Shown: positions 41,279 to 51,217 of the stretch, piece by piece
How positions within the stretch are numbered: position 1 is the first letter of the stretch
Layout of the letters: every line of letters begins with the position of its first letter
DNA from: Cordylochernes scorpioides
Taxonomy: Eukaryota > Arthropoda > Arachnida > Pseudoscorpiones > Chernetidae
Assembly (NCBI GenBank): GCA_030710605.1
Contig: CP092874.1
Span: 73,163,044-73,227,043, forward strand
Length of the DNA: 64,000 nt
Direction: 5' to 3'
Translations under genes and position numbers: made by a program
The notes under the pieces: model-generated
Database searches by the model: none
Told to the model about the DNA's origin: nothing
Seen by the model: the letters and a program-made list of their open reading frames with translations, nothing else

Positions 41279-43924
41279 TTAATAATGAAGGCGATCCACA
41301 GGTTTAACAATTCGTCCACTCCGGGTTCTTATCTGGCCGTCTTCTGAGTCGTTAGAGGGATAATCCACAACTGGGGTCTTTTCGTTTTCAACCAGTTCCT
41401 CCCCCGAAAAGGTCGGCGTCGATGGGTCGGCTGGATATTGCACTGCATATCCTTTTCGTAGATGGAACCTGTTTCGACGTAAAGTCCCAACTGGAGTATC
41501 AACCATATACGACCTTGGTGTCGATGCTTTCTTCTTTACAATCCCCCAGGTTCGCATATCTGTAATCCAAACCGTGTCACCTTCGGATAGCTCCTCCATG
41601 TCCGTAGCTCCGCAGCGTCGATCATATCTGGATTTCATATCCTTTCTCCTTCTCCCCTCCTTTCTTTTCAGGGTCTGGGAGTCCACCAACCTTGGATTAA
41701 GATTCTCTGGTGCAATTGGCAAGGTCGTTCGGAGTTTACGTCCCATGAGAAGCTCAGCAGGGCTGTAACCGTTCTCCAAAGGGGTCGATCGATACTCCAG
41801 GAGTCCAAGCGATGGGTCTTGATTTTTCTTGAGGATCAACTTAGCAATTTTCACACCTGCTTCTGCCATACCATTGCTCTGCGGGAATCGAGGACTTGAA
41901 GTGACATGTGTGAATCCGTACTGCCTTGCGGAATTTGCAAACTCACGAGCAGCTCCAAATTGCGTCCCATTATCGCTTACAACAGTTTCTGGTATTCCAT
42001 GTCGGGAAAATATGGATTTGCAACTACGCACCACCACATTGGCTGTGAGCCGATCCAGTTGAATCATTTCAGGAAAGCGAGAATAATAGTCAATGACGAC
42101 TAGATACCACTTATTCTCGAACTTGAACAAATCCATTCCAATCTTTTGCCACGGTCGTGTAGGAAAGTTGGTTGGTATCAAAGGTTCATGTTTTGAGACG
42201 GCTTCCTGGATACAGACACTGCACTTTCTGACCGTTTCCGCGATCTCCTCCGAAATTCCAGGCCACCATACCGTCTCACGTGCGCGAAGTCTTGTTTTTG
42301 TAATCCCGAAGTGCCCAGCGTGCAACTTATCTAGGATCTCCAGTTTCATACTTGCTGGAATAACAAGACGACAGCTACGCATCAGTAGTCCATTTTGAAC
42401 GCCGAGTTCATCCTTGACATGCCAATAAGGGAGCAGAGCCTGTGACATCTTCTTCTTATCTGGCCAGCCTTGCTCAAGGTAGTTGACTACTGCTTTCAGG
42501 GTCGTATCTTCTTGTTGAGCTTCAAAAATCTTCGCCAAGATATCGTCTTTGTCGAGCTCTTCCAATCTTGTTTTGAGCTTTTCCATCAAAGGTATTGGTA
42601 CCCGTCGGGGAGTATGCACAGCATATGGTTTTGCTCCAGGTTTCAATTTGATTTCGTAAGGGTTTCCGATCTGACCCAGTCCTTCAAATACTTCAGGGAA
42701 TTCCTTGATCGGGTTAATTCTCGTCGCAACCACTTCAATCCGCCTCGCCAGGTTCAAGAGCTCACATGCCCGGCGACTCAGAAGAGGTTCACTCAAACGA
42801 CGAATGACATAAATCTTCTCCTTGATTTCATAATTGCCATTTCGCAGCGTTGATATAAACATACCCACAGTCTGAAGTTCGGAGAATTCTGCAGCTCTTA
42901 TGTTGATATCACTTTCCACTAGTCGTTGTTGTCCCATTATCTTCTTGAAGAGACACAGAGGAACACATGTAACATCCGCCTGGGAGTCGAGCTTGAACTT
43001 CACCTTCTTCCCGTTCACTTGGATTTCTGCTGCCCATCGCCTCCTGCACTCGTCTTCATCATTATCGAGATTAGATGAATCCTCCACAGCTGAGACCTCC
43101 AGGAGAAAACCAATTTCTTCATCAAGTTCAGAAACAGCTTTGACTTCCGCAGTCTTCGCCTGCTTATCTGGGCAGCAATTTGCAAAATGGCCAGTTTTTG
43201 AACACAGGTTACATTTTTGTCCTTCAGCACGGCAAGCCTGTCCTTCCCTGTGGGTGAAACCTCCGCATTTTGGACATCGTGATCTTGTTTTGGCTGACTT
43301 ATCCTTCTTCCTCGAAGGCTGCTGTTGTTGTTTCGGTGATTGCTTCTTCGAGTTGAACGTCACCTGATTGACCTTTTGGCTTGTTGAGGGACGCTGCAGG
43401 TCGACTTGCTGCTGTCGAACGGCTTCCTGCTGTCGAACCAATTTCACCGCCTTTTCCAAAGTCAGTTCGCTGTCCAACTGCATTCTTTCAGATAAAGCTT
43501 TGTCCCTCACTCCAACCACTATTCGGTCACGGATCAACTGCTCATGAAGACCCTCAAATTCGCAACTATCAGCCAATTTGTACAATGAAGTGATGAATTC
43601 GTCCACTGGCTCCCGATCCTCTTGGATTCTTGAATTAAATTTCGCACGTTCGTAGATAATATTCTTTCTGACACAGAAGTGGCTGTCGAACGCCTTGAGG
43701 ACGGAATCAATTTTCGTTGCCTCTTCCTCCTTTTCGAACTTGAAGGTCCTGAATATATCATCCGCGCGGTCGCCCATCAAGTACATGAACAAATCGATCT
43801 TGTCCGCCTCCTCTTTCTTCTTCATTCCACTGACCACGAGGTATCGTTCGAATCTTTTCCTCCATTTGGGCCATTCGTTGGGAGTCGAGAAGTCGAAAGT
43901 TTCTGGAGGTTGAATCTGAGCCAT
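41279..43924 (-). CDS. Gypsy-2 Gag-protease-integrase polyprotein lacking RT
   Basis: 881 uninterrupted codons. Gag occupies about residues 1-200. Two zinc knuckles follow near 215-250 (CPKCGGFTHREGQAC, CNLCSKTGHFANCC). The protease motif near 312 is LDSQADVT, with Gln instead of the catalytic-loop Gly. Near 425-475 the conserved lead-in to RT is present (NPYEIKLKPGAKPYAVHTPR, ending LDKDDI), then the frame jumps without a break to the post-RNase H linker. Integrase is whole: HHCC (HAGHFGITKTRLR, CSVC), core with MDLF, VSDNGTQF and SNGMAE supplying the acidic triad, and a C-terminal domain. The frame survives although RT is deleted. Confidence 0.92.
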   Translation of the reverse strand: MAQIQPPETFDFSTPNEWPKWRKRFERYLVVSGMKKKEEADKIDLFMYLMGDRADDIFRTFKFEKEEEATKIDSVLKAFDSHFCVRKNIIYERAKFNSRIQEDREPVDEFITSLYKLADSCEFEGLHEQLIRDRIVVGVRDKALSERMQLDSELTLEKAVKLVRQQEAVRQQQVDLQRPSTSQKVNQVTFNSKKQSPKQQQQPSRKKDKSAKTRSRCPKCGGFTHREGQACRAEGQKCNLCSKTGHFANCCPDKQAKTAEVKAVSELDEEIGFLLEVSAVEDSSNLDNDEDECRRRWAAEIQVNGKKVKFKLDSQADVTCVPLCLFKKIMGQQRLVESDINIRAAEFSELQTVGMFISTLRNGNYEIKEKIYVIRRLSEPLLSRRACELLNLARRIEVVATRINPIKEFPEVFEGLGQIGNPYEIKLKPGAKPYAVHTPRRVPIPLMEKLKTRLEELDKDDILAKIFEAQQEDTTLKAVVNYLEQGWPDKKKMSQALLPYWHVKDELGVQNGLLMRSCRLVIPASMKLEILDKLHAGHFGITKTRLRARETVWWPGISEEIAETVRKCSVCIQEAVSKHEPLIPTNFPTRPWQKIGMDLFKFENKWYLVVIDYYSRFPEMIQLDRLTANVVVRSCKSIFSRHGIPETVVSDNGTQFGAAREFANSARQYGFTHVTSSPRFPQSNGMAEAGVKIAKLILKKNQDPSLGLLEYRSTPLENGYSPAELLMGRKLRTTLPIAPENLNPRLVDSQTLKRKEGRRRKDMKSRYDRRCGATDMEELSEGDTVWITDMRTWGIVKKKASTPRSYMVDTPVGTLRRNRFHLRKGYAVQYPADPSTPTFSGEELVENEKTPVVDYPSNDSEDGQIRTRSGRIVKPVDRLHY

Positions 43925-44006
43925 GTTGAATTATCTTCCAAGGTACGCAAAAATCGATATTTTGCTATATACGGGTTCGTATTTTATCCAGCTATCGCTG
44001 CCACCA

Positions 44007-44129
44007 TGTTTTAATGTCCATTCATACAGAGTTCAAACAACAACTGACTCACCCGTGCTGGCAAGGTCACGCTCCGCTGCGTCACGTGGGAAAACATACG
44101 TAGATGTTTTCTTACATGTTCTCAGCACA
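44007..44129 (-). repeat. Gypsy-2 5' LTR
   Basis: Identical by eye to the 3' LTR, implying recent activity in this lineage. Confidence 0.9.
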
Positions 44130-44940
44130 GAAACATTTGCACGATTCGGGATTCTGGAAACGATGATGTCCGACAATAGTCCACCGTTTCGCTCAGAAAT
44201 TATGAAGGACTTCTGTATAAAATTGTGTATAAAACAGATATTTTCAAGTCCACACCTTCATATATCAAATAGTCTGGCCGAAAGAAACATTCAAACAATA
44301 AAAAATCAATTAATCAAATGTAGAGATGAAGGATCTGACCCATATCTGGCTATTTTGACATATACGAATACACCAAAGAATGACCTACTGTCACCGGCAC
44401 AGCTATGTTTATCGAGGCGCCTTCGATGTCAAATCCCCAGAATTACACCTCTATATAGACCATATAAAACTAATTGGAGAAGTATAGAGGATGCCAAAAG
44501 AAGAAGACAGAGCTCAATGAAAGTATATTATGACAGAAACAGTAAGCTATCCCAAGGTCAATGTAGGAGAGGAGGCATGGTGTCAAATGAATCCAAAAGA
44601 GACATGGACACCGGTGAAGATTTCAGCGCAAACTAATTCTCCTCAGAGCTTTGAAGTCTTAACACCATCAGGCAACAAGTTGATAAGAAATCAACAATTT
44701 ATTAGGCAGAAAGATGGATTCAACGAAAAAAGGAAGTTGTCTGTAGAACCAATTCCCTGTTCCCCAGCAGCTCAACATCTGCATTACGGCAGTCATACAA
44801 TAGGAGAGTCATCCACAACCCCGATACAGCGGTCAAGTGAAGAAACTAATAGTAAGCAGAAGGAAAATGCGACTGCATCCACTGGGATTTCACCAGAACC
44901 ATCTGGAAGGCCCGGTTTTCAAGGTTTTGAAGAGAATTAA
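44130..44940 (+). pseudogene. Gypsy-A integrase remnant, part 2 (copy B)
   Basis: Continues 40200-41093 across the Gypsy-2 insertion. The integrase core motifs (SDNSPPF, SNSLAERNIQ) and the basic tail match copy A 3740-4548. Open reading into the Gypsy-2 LTR from 43923 is accidental. Confidence 0.82.
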
Positions 44941-45076
44941 AAAACCACAAAGACTTTGTTTTTAAGCAGAGGGGAAACATGTCAACGGCCTTTTGTTTTG
45001 CCTGATTTATTTATTAATGGTTGTCCAAATTCGTGACAGTCTTTAATTGTTGTATTGTTGTAGCAGAGGGGAAATA

Positions 45077-45303
45077 TGTTGTGATATGTTAAAATAACCT
45101 ATAATAATGTTACGTATTGTATTTATTATTGACTATGCAAAATCATGGCATTTGTCAATTATTTTAGCTTTATGTTAAATATTTCCTTTTCACCTCTATT
45201 TTATTATTTTGTATAAAAGGAGATTACTGTATTAAATGGACATTCAGTTCATCTTGTAAAGCTAGAACGAGTCTTATTCAGATAACACTTAGCCATTACA
45301 ACA
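45077..45303 (+). repeat. 3' LTR of Gypsy-A (copy B)
   Basis: 227 bp, the counterpart of 4685-4911 with a few substitutions; the same purine tract precedes it. Confidence 0.75.
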
Positions 45304-45325
45304 AACATTAATGGCAATCCGTTCA

Positions 45326-45795
45326 AACGGGCACCTACATTGTAGATCTTCAACTTTCCTTTAAACAAAATTCCTTTTAACAAAAACAATAATAAAGAAA
45401 ACAACAGTTACAAACTCATCAACTGCATCAGAGTGAAGGAAAGCAGAAACAGAACAGGAGACAGAAGTTGGTAGAACCTTCTAGAATTTTCCACGAAATA
45501 CACCGGTGTCGACGGTAAGCAGCAGCCCGACCTCTTGAGACAGCAGCGTTTGCTTGGAGTCCACCACGTAGCTTCGTTCTTCTTCTCCTCGGCATGAGTT
45601 CCTCATACCTATATATCCCGGAGTAAATCTTTCCATAACGGTCATGGTTGGTCAGCCATTCAGAAATCCACCAGCGCTAAGTCTTGCGCAATCGCTTTAG
45701 ATTGGCCAATCAGTTGTTCTCCGATTTTTCTACACTATTCTTGAACGTTCTGAAGCATTTTCTATTCTGGAATGTGCTTTTTATTCTACGTAACA
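45326..45795 (-). repeat. Diverged relic of a Gypsy-1-type LTR (copy B)
   Basis: Counterpart of 4930-5403 with the same truncated boundaries. Confidence 0.6.
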
Positions 45796-46790
45796 CTATT
45801 TTAAAGGAAGAGGTACCGTTTTTCAAATTACATGATATTACTTTATTTAATTTTTTTGCTTTATTGAATTTTTAAATTCTGTTGTAATACCCGCGGTTTC
45901 TTAAATTTCAATTTCACACAACAGTAATAACATGTAAATTATACACACACTACTTATTTAATTATTTTTAGATTTATCGCTTATATAAAAACGCAAAAGT
46001 TAAAATACTTTAAACATTTTTATTTTCCACCTTTTATTATTAAATTTTTATATACAGTATATTCGTCCTTAATTGTTTTGACTTCCATTTGAATGAATTT
46101 TTTTCATAAAATATATTTTTTTTACTTATAGATTAATCGATCTCCATAAAAATTTGAAATGAATTTTTTTAAATACACACATTTTATAGTTAAACTTTTA
46201 AAATTTTTCTTACAGTTATTTTACAGTTATACATATATTTTTACATTTACCTTTTAATGAATTATATTTTATGTACTTAATAAAAATATTTTAAAATATT
46301 GGATAGATCTCCTTATTTTTTCTCCTTTAATATTTTAAGATATTTAACTTATTGTAACTTTTATAATATTTTTTTTTCATGCACAAATTCCCCCACCTAC
46401 TTTGTATTTTTTATATTTTCAACTGTGATATCATAACATTATGCGGCACTGAGTTTATTTATACAAAAAATGTAATGCCTTGATAAAGGTTGGGGTTCAG
46501 CCAACCTAAATATTGGCAAATAAATATTTTATTCAATTCAATTTATGCCTTTTAATTATCTAATGAATCAAATGAGGATTGCTCTATTTTGATAACAATA
46601 TAATATTTATGTATGAACACTAAAACAACTTGAAATATTGAGAATAGGTTTTATTATTCAAAAGAAGCGCTTTAAATGACAACAGAAATCTCCGCGTGAC
46701 CTAGATACATTGGCATGTAACTTTTTATCACTAAGAGATTTGCGTATCTCTCTACATACATTTTTTTTCTTACCCCATTCATTTACTTTT
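45796..46790. other. AT-rich tail of copy B, no gene seen
   Basis: It matches copy A to 46689 and shows the uninterrupted Copia-1 target at about 46273-46278. Beyond 46689 the sequence is unique, ending in CTTTT (46786-46790), the Copia-2 target site. Confidence 0.6.
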
Positions 46791-47009
46791 TGTTGAAGTT
46801 TGAGATTGAATCAAGGAATAAAAGGATTATTTATTAAACAAAGTAACTTAAAACAAGATGTTAAAGTAACAACATTTTAAAGGCAAGTAGATATAGGAAG
46901 GCAGAGACAAAGACTATATATATTGACGTCGACCGCAGCGCCGCCGCGGCCGTTGATTGGTCGATCCCTCAATGCTCCCCGCAGAGGTCCGTGGATCGCT
47001 ATTCCAACA
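46791..47009 (-). repeat. Copia-2 3' LTR
   Basis: TGTTGAAGTTTGAG to CTATTCCAACA. Contains a TATATATATTGACG stretch. The polyprotein stop codon lies just inside this LTR, and the polypurine tract (GATCGAGAGGGAG) is part of the coding region. Confidence 0.92.
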
Positions 47010-49389
47010 CTCCCTCTCGATCCAAAATGTTCAGTAGACCTCTTAAGTAGTGGAATTTGTTTCGTGGAAGAGGTTTAGTCATTATATCAGCTAGCTGTTC
47101 TGAGCTGCAAACATGATGCACTTTAAGTTCACCTTCTTCATGTTTGGATCTAATGAAGTGGTAGCGAACATAAATATGTTTCGTTCGTTTGTGGAATACT
47201 GGATTTTCAACAAGTTTTATTGCTGCTTGGTTGTCGATATAAAGTTCAGTTTCTTTAGTAATATCACAGCCGATGCCCTGTAGAAGTCTTCTGATCCAAA
47301 TCAATTCCTTAGCAGCACTGCAGGCAGCGATGTATTCACTTTCGGTGGTTGAAAGTGCGATAATTGGTTGTCGTTGGCTTGCCCAAGAAACAGTTCCTCC
47401 GTTCATCATGAAGGCATAACCAGACGTACTTTTTATGGAGTCAACATTTTTGATTTGAGAATAGCCTTTTGCAACTAATCTGGCTTTGAACCGTTGAATT
47501 GTACCATCGGACTCCGTTTTAATTTTATAAACCCATTTACAACCGATAGGTTTATGACCATCTGCCAAACGTTCTAAAGTCCATGTTTTATTTTTATTTA
47601 ATGCATCAATCTCTTCATCCATGGCTAATTTCCATCTTTCTGAATCTGAACTCGTTATTGCATCTACAAATCTTTTACATAAATCTGCAAAATTATCGCT
47701 TTTGAATTCTAGCGCATTATCAGTCCTAAGAACTTTTATCTTATTTCCAGTTTGAGTATAGATTAGAGTAGCATATTCTTTGAATATATCTAGCACATCT
47801 GATTTGTTTTTAATAAAATAAATATGGCGATAACCACTAAAGTAATCTTTAAATAAGCAGAAATACAGATATTTACTTAATGATTGAGTCTGCATTGGGC
47901 CACAAATATCAGCATAAATAAACTCACCTAGCTGGTAGTTTTTGCCATCTGAGGGATAGCACGACTTTCTATGGGCTTTTCCAAGTTGGCATCCTTCACA
48001 GAAGAAAAATTCTCCCTCTAAATCTTGAGGCTGCAGACCATCCACCAATCCTTTGGTCGCCATCTCTCGAAGTGTAGCAACTGGAAGATGCGCAAGTCTC
48101 TCGTGCCACAACTGAAGCTTGTTCTCGCTGGTGATGTAGCCTTGTGATGATGACGTAACCTTGAAGAGCATCCTGTAGAGGTCGTCATGACGCACTCCTA
48201 CGGCTTTTAGGTCATTATCCATGAAGATCTGTAGCTTGTCATGTTTGATAATGACGTTGAATCCTCTTCTTGTGGACGTAGAAAGGCTATACAAATTTTT
48301 CTTTAGTTGCGGCGAGTAGAGCACATTTCTTATGTACGTATTGTACCATCCACCGTCGACGTAGGCTTGAATCTCGATGTCTCCCATGCCTTCTGCAAGT
48401 AGTGTCGAGTTGTCTCCCAAGTAGATTGGATGATCACTGGTGAACGGCGTGTAGGTCTTGAACCACTCTCGTCGAAATGTCATGCTGCAGCTTGCACCGC
48501 TGTCAGCATACCAAATATCATTGGGCTCTACTTGATTATCGCACAAAATAAGTCCATAATCACTTGAACTTCCTTTTGAATCATGAAGATTTTTGGATTT
48601 ATTTTTCTCATTAGCTAATCTTTTTCTACATTCGCGGCTCCAATGTCCAATTTTATGACAATAGTGGCATTTAGTGTTCTTCTTGGCATCTTGAAAAGAA
48701 CGTTGTGTATCTTTAGGCTTCGTTCGTGCTTGCCTGTGTAATAAGGCCTCATCTTGTTTAGAAGAACCGCTTTGTTGATTCCTTGTTTCTTCAATCAAAA
48801 GTCTTGCAGTTAAATTGTTAAGAGTTTGAGCTTTCGGATCTAACGATTCCCACGCTGCAACAAAGTAGCGCATACTCGAAGGCAAAGTATTTAAAATTTT
48901 TGCTACCTTTTGATCTTCCGTTATGGTTCCGCCCATTTGTGAAATTTGTGCAGAAATATTTTCAATTTTTGCTATGTAATCACTTATTGTTTCCGATGTC
49001 AATCGTGCATCGAAGAATTGTTGCCAAAGTAGGCCAATAGTAAATTCGGATTTTTGTTCATGAATAGCAAGTAATTTCTGCCACATTTGTGAAGCGGAAG
49101 TACAGTTCATCAGGGGCTGAAGAAACCTTAATTCGATTGCCTGTGATAATAACATCCTTGCTTTAACGTCCTTTGATTTCCAATTCTGTAGTGAACTTTC
49201 AGAGTTACTGTCGGAGGAAACAACATTCGGCTTTATTTCTAAGCCTTCCAATAATTCTAGTAATTTTTGTTGTTCCATAAGAAGCCTGAATTGGAATTTC
49301 CATAGTGAAAAGTTTTCACCATTAAAAACTTTAATCCTTGAAAGACAATCTTCGCTCATCTTCTTTGTCTTGGAATCGGCCAACGACAA
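46999..49389 (-). CDS. Copia-2 Gag-Pol polyprotein with two internal deletions
   Basis: 796 uninterrupted codons. Gag is at about 1-210 (FNGENFSLWKFQFRLLMEQQ), the knuckle CHYCHKIGHWSREC near 240, and protease YADSGASCSM near 295. The integrase zinc-binding domain (WHERLAHLP, CEGCQLGKAH) and two core Asp residues (YADICGPM, LRTDNALEF) follow. The frame then jumps to the start of RT (WKLAMDEEIDALNKNKTW, FKARLVAKGYSQ) and jumps again into RNase H (KSTSGYAFMMNGG, ALSTTESEYIAA, ending LADIMTKPL). The integrase Glu and the whole RT palm are missing, yet frame is kept through both deletions. Confidence 0.92.
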   Translation of the reverse strand: MSLADSKTKKMSEDCLSRIKVFNGENFSLWKFQFRLLMEQQKLLELLEGLEIKPNVVSSDSNSESSLQNWKSKDVKARMLLSQAIELRFLQPLMNCTSASQMWQKLLAIHEQKSEFTIGLLWQQFFDARLTSETISDYIAKIENISAQISQMGGTITEDQKVAKILNTLPSSMRYFVAAWESLDPKAQTLNNLTARLLIEETRNQQSGSSKQDEALLHRQARTKPKDTQRSFQDAKKNTKCHYCHKIGHWSRECRKRLANEKNKSKNLHDSKGSSSDYGLILCDNQVEPNDIWYADSGASCSMTFRREWFKTYTPFTSDHPIYLGDNSTLLAEGMGDIEIQAYVDGGWYNTYIRNVLYSPQLKKNLYSLSTSTRRGFNVIIKHDKLQIFMDNDLKAVGVRHDDLYRMLFKVTSSSQGYITSENKLQLWHERLAHLPVATLREMATKGLVDGLQPQDLEGEFFFCEGCQLGKAHRKSCYPSDGKNYQLGEFIYADICGPMQTQSLSKYLYFCLFKDYFSGYRHIYFIKNKSDVLDIFKEYATLIYTQTGNKIKVLRTDNALEFKSDNFADLCKRFVDAITSSDSERWKLAMDEEIDALNKNKTWTLERLADGHKPIGCKWVYKIKTESDGTIQRFKARLVAKGYSQIKNVDSIKSTSGYAFMMNGGTVSWASQRQPIIALSTTESEYIAACSAAKELIWIRRLLQGIGCDITKETELYIDNQAAIKLVENPVFHKRTKHIYVRYHFIRSKHEEGELKVHHVCSSEQLADIMTKPLPRNKFHYLRGLLNILDREGVLE

Positions 49390-49475
49390 AAAGAAACTAG
49401 GGTTATGGTTGGCGGTTGACGCCTAAACTTCGAGCAAAACAAAGGCTTACTCACTGCTGGCGGTAAATCCTTTTA

Positions 49476-49506
49476 GGCGCAGTGGAAGCGTGCTGGGCCC
49501 ATAACC
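49476..49506 (-). promoter_or_regulatory. Copia-2 primer-binding site matching initiator tRNA-Met 5' half
   Basis: The plus strand here equals 31 nt of metazoan initiator tRNA-Met as I know it, from GGCGCAG of the D arm to CCCATAACC of the anticodon loop. It abuts the 5' LTR exactly. Drosophila copia is known to prime from the 5' half of this tRNA with a shorter match. Confidence 0.8.
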
Positions 49507-49725
49507 TGTTGAAGTTTGAGATTGAATCAAGGAATAAAAGGATTATTTATTAAACAAAGTAACTTAAAACAAGATGTTAAAGTAACAACATTTTAAAGGC
49601 AAGTAGATATAGGAAGGCAGAGACAAAGACTATATATATTGACGTCGACCGCAGCGCCGCCGCGGCCGTTGATTGGTCGATCCCTCAATGCTCCCCGCAG
49701 AGGTCCGTGGATCGCTATTCCAACA
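49507..49725 (-). repeat. Copia-2 5' LTR
   Basis: Identical by eye to the 3' LTR over 219 bp. Confidence 0.92.
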
Positions 49726-49730
49726 CTTTT

Positions 49731-50376
49731 ATTATTTTTGAAATTTAAATGCTTAATCAAATATTTACCATTTATATAACAACTTATTTTTTATTTTTGT
49801 TATAAACCAATTTTACTTTTTCAACCACTCAACACATTTTTTTAAACGAAAACTCACCTTGTTTTCTAATATTTTTTTTTTCAATGAAAACTCACTTCGT
49901 TTTCTTTTAATTTTTTAATATATATATATATATTTTTTTTTGTTTTCCCAAAGCCCTAACAGAATATTCCCTCGATTTAGTTTTCCATAACTCGAGTTGA
50001 ATTGATAGGCATTTTTTTATTTTTTCCCTTTTACTCAACAAGGCTCCAACGCGCATTCACTTTGATTTCTTTTAATTATTATTTTTATTTTGATTTCCAA
50101 AAGCCCTAACAGAAAAATTCCCTCGATTTAGCTTTCCATAACTCGAATTGAATTGTATAGGCATCATCATATTATTTTTTATTTTTCTTCCTTCTACTCA
50201 ACAATTATTTCACCAACACCATTCGCTTTTATCCTTTTTATTTCACCTACTATACTTGTATATAGTCTCACAGTGCCCATAATTAATTTTTCCCCACAAA
50301 ATTACTTTTCTCTTACAGAATTCACTTCAGGCTACCCCTTTTTGAATTCTTCACATGTAGGGGACGCATCTGTGAT
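49731..50376. other. AT-rich DNA, no gene seen
   Basis: T-rich sequence with an approximate repeat: the CCCTAACAGA..TTCCCTCGATTTAG block at 49960 recurs at 50107. Open frames here are low-complexity. Confidence 0.5.
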
Positions 50377-50476
50377 NNNNNNNNNNNNNNNNNNNNNNNN
50401 NNNNNNNNNNNNNNNNNNNNNNNNNNNNNNNNNNNNNNNNNNNNNNNNNNNNNNNNNNNNNNNNNNNNNNNNNNNN
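50377..50476. other. Assembly gap of 100 N
   Basis: Exactly 100 N; true length unknown. Confidence 0.95.
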
Positions 50477-51217
50477 AATTTGTATATAGCAATATGTAAT
50501 CCCACCACAATCTATGCAATGTATCTTCAAAAGATTGAAATAAAAGGTAGACTTAGCGAAAAGAGAGAACAGCAATTACCAGGATTGCATGATCCAGGAA
50601 GTAAAGGTCACTACCCAGGACCCATAAAACTGAAGTTCAAAGACCTTCTTCTTCCTGGAAGATGGCAATCATGACGACAATGGAGGTACCGACAACCAAT
50701 CACAGTTAAGCATGAATAACCAATAACCAATGAGAGGTAACCACGTAGGACGATCCCATCCAATGAAAAGCCGAGAGAGTTAACGAGGATTACCTCGGAC
50801 TGAAAGTTAAGCAGTAGGTAGGCGAACAGGCTAGAAGCAAGGTATGCTCAACTCCGGCTCCAACCAAGGTAAAATTCTCTTCGATCATGTGAAAGGCAAG
50901 GTACCTACTCCAGTCTCAACTCTCTCTCTCTCTCTCCCTTTATCGCGAAGTCTAGATTCTATCCCATCCTGGTTTTGTCTCGTTATTTCCCCTGTGGAAC
51001 CCTACCATTCAACCAACGGCTGCACCATCAATCATCAATCATCAACCACCACAAGTCACCAATCCTACAGTAAGTCAACAGGATCTTACATAGGATCAAC
51101 AACATCGAGTATTATTATAGTGAGTCGATAGGATCTAATCGATACATCACAGAGAGTCGGCAGGATCCAACAAATCGAAATCTCACATATATATATATAC
51201 ATATAACATATATACAT
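50477..51217. other. LTR-like regulatory-looking DNA, unassigned
   Basis: CCAAT boxes cluster at 50693-50745 and a CT repeat lies at 50920-50940. From 51060 to 51170 a motif like GTCGATAGGATC repeats at irregular spacing. I suspect retroelement LTR or leader sequence but found no protein. Confidence 0.35.

Larger units (their letters stand above)
41094..44129 (-). mobile_element. Gypsy-2, RT-less LTR retrotransposon with 123-bp LTRs
   Basis: LTRs 41094-41216 and 44007-44129 look identical base for base, and the target duplication GAAAC (41089-41093 and 44130-44134) is perfect, with the empty site in copy A near 3740. This marks a recent insertion. The primer-binding site beside the 5' LTR reads TGGTGGCAGCGATAGC, tRNA-Leu(AAG)-like. 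At 123 bp the LTRs are very short for gypsy. One long open frame fills the interior and lacks most of RT and RNase H. Confidence 0.93.
33690..46689. repeat. Large duplicated composite block, copy B
   Basis: This is the second copy of the block at 1-10887. It carries the complete Gypsy-1, a solo LTR at 37841-38627 and Gypsy-2 at 41094-44129, and it lacks Copia-1. Copy A supplies the empty site for each insertion private to B, and B supplies the empty site for Copia-1. Small substitutions and indels separate the copies, so the duplication is real and not an exact assembly repeat. Confidence 0.85.
46791..49725 (-). mobile_element. Copia-2, internally deleted Ty1/copia retrotransposon
   Basis: LTRs 46791-47009 and 49507-49725 (219 bp) appear identical, and CTTTT is duplicated at 46786-46790 and 49726-49730. 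One long frame encodes Gag, protease, part of integrase, a scrap of RT and RNase H. The integrase Glu and the RT YVDD block are deleted. The primer-binding region is a 31-nt match to initiator tRNA-Met. Identical LTRs imply the deleted form itself moved recently. Confidence 0.93.

Noticed and set aside
43923..44636. A single 237-codon plus frame
   Set aside because: Its start lies in the Gypsy-2 LTR and leader; only the part from 44130 is real Gypsy-A integrase. The fusion is an insertion accident.
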